Assembly: GCF_900102695.1 (NCBI RefSeq)
Contig: NZ_FMVW01000002.1
Coordinates: 310,001-374,000, forward strand
Origin: Afifella marina DSM 2698
GTDB taxonomy: Bacteria; Pseudomonadota; Alphaproteobacteria; Rhizobiales; Afifellaceae
Direction of reading: 5' to 3'
Length of the DNA stretch: 64,000 nt
Part shown: positions 63,341 through 64,000 of the stretch, in pieces
How positions within the stretch are numbered: the first letter of the stretch is position 1
How the letters are laid out: the number at the start of each line of letters is the position of its first letter
Notes under the pieces: generated by a model
The model's input: only the letters and a program-made list of their open reading frames with translations
What the model was told of the DNA's origin: nothing
The model's database searches: none
Program-made: the position numbers and the translations under genes

Positions 63341-64000
63341 ATGACCGCCCCCCAAGACGAGACGGTTCTCGACATCCGCAACGTGACCAAGACCTTCGGG
63401 CCGGTCACGGCGCTCAAAGACATGACGCTCTCGGTGAAGAAGGGACGCGTCCACACGCTCATCGGCGAAAACGGTGCCGGCAAAAGCACCTTGATGAAGA
63501 TTCTTGCCGGGGTGCATCCGCAGACCTCCGGTGAAATCACCTTCAAGGGCGAGCCTTACCGCCCGAAGAGCCCGCGCGAGGCGCGGCTTTCGGGCCTGAC
63601 GATCGTCTTCCAGGAGCTGAGCCTCTGCCGTCACATGACGGTGGCGGAGAACATTTTTGCGACGCACGAGCCGAACCGCTTCGGCTTCATCGATGACGCG
63701 GAACTGGTGCGTAAGGCCGAAGAGCTGATCGAAGAGCTCGGCCTGCCGATCAAGGCCCGCGCCAAGGTCAGCCAGCTTTCGATTGCGCGCCGGCAGCTCG
63801 TCGAGATCGCCAAGGGGCTGAGCTATCCGGCCGATCTCGTCATTCTCGACGAGCCGACCTCGTCGCTGTCGGAAAGCGAAGCGGAAATCCTGTTCTCGCT
63901 GATCGGGCGCCTCAAGGAAAAGGGCGTCACGGTCATCTACATCTCGCACCGCATGGAAGAGATCATGCGGCTGTCCGACGACATCACCGTCATCCGCGAC
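63341..64000 (+). CDS. Sugar ABC transporter ATP-binding protein (partial, 3' end off window)
   Basis: The first 220 codons of an RbsA/MglA-type ATPase: Walker A GENGAGKST, Q-loop FQELSL, a relaxed signature VSQLSIARRQLVEIAK as usual for the first domain of sugar importers, Walker B LVILDEPTSSLS, and the switch His in YISHRMEE. The full protein would normally carry a second domain. The permease gene should follow beyond the window. Confidence 0.95.
   Translation, partial: MTAPQDETVLDIRNVTKTFGPVTALKDMTLSVKKGRVHTLIGENGAGKSTLMKILAGVHPQTSGEITFKGEPYRPKSPREARLSGLTIVFQELSLCRHMTVAENIFATHEPNRFGFIDDAELVRKAEELIEELGLPIKARAKVSQLSIARRQLVEIAKGLSYPADLVILDEPTSSLSESEAEILFSLIGRLKEKGVTVIYISHRMEEIMRLSDDITVIRD

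Overview
This 64 kb window is GC-rich chromosomal DNA from an alphaproteobacterium, most likely of the order Hyphomicrobiales (Rhizobiales). The evidence is the core-gene order rpoZ-rsh-DUF2062-pdxJ-acpS-lepB-rnc-era followed closely by ppa and recO, a single bifunctional RelA/SpoT, separate dapA-smpB and gatCA...gatB loci, and DUF6455 and 5TMR-kinase proteins. No rRNA, tRNA, CRISPR array or insertion sequence was found.

Layout. 1-2060: the 5' part of a PAS-GGDEF-EAL signalling gene running off the left edge. 2437-8229: slt-type lytic transglycosylase, dapA, smpB, a DUF2007-like protein, a family-5 uracil-DNA glycosylase and a NYN-domain protein. 8415-17219: the rpoZ to recO housekeeping block, with ATGA overlaps throughout. 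17323-26517: an MBL-fold hydrolase, gatC, a GNAT, gatA, then an interruption of about 4.5 kb before gatB. The interruption holds an AT-rich Panacea-domain module with a predicted leaderless promoter, a Rid-family protein, a DHA2-type MFS exporter, a DUF6455 protein and a small secreted Cys-containing protein. 26587-27499: two tandem paralogous four-helix membrane proteins.

The most notable part is 27583-32060 on the minus strand. It is a compact, translationally coupled gene set that looks like an uncharacterised RiPP (ribosomally made, modified peptide) pathway. In transcription order it holds a small helical protein, a phosphodiester-glycosidase (NAGPA) fold protein, a radical SAM/SPASM maturase, a second radical SAM protein, an 80-residue precursor ending in seven CYVK units at six-residue spacing (consensus CYVKDT), a large hairpin, a 20-codon Pro/Lys/Gly peptide gene, and a strong intrinsic terminator. 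No exporter or dedicated protease lies beside it.

32614-42318: GNAT, guaA, an AT-richer orphan gene just past guaA (a known integration hotspot), an NSS sodium symporter behind a leader with mutually exclusive hairpins, an Lrp regulator divergent from a DUF2000 gene, an SDR divergent from an XRE/MmyB-type regulator, and an outer-membrane barrel protein. 42334-55565: an IclR regulator divergent from a nine-gene peptide/amide uptake and breakdown operon (M81 peptidase, oligopeptide ABC importer, two M20 peptidases, gamma-glutamyltransferase, amidase), with a palindromic operator candidate between them. 55662-59751: heme oxygenase, a 5TMR hybrid histidine kinase with two receiver domains, a lone receiver and a convergent Hpt protein, forming a complete phosphorelay parts list. 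59997-64000: a HAD phosphatase with an apparently non-ATG start, a LacI regulator, and a divergent sugar ABC importer (binding protein and the first part of its ATPase).
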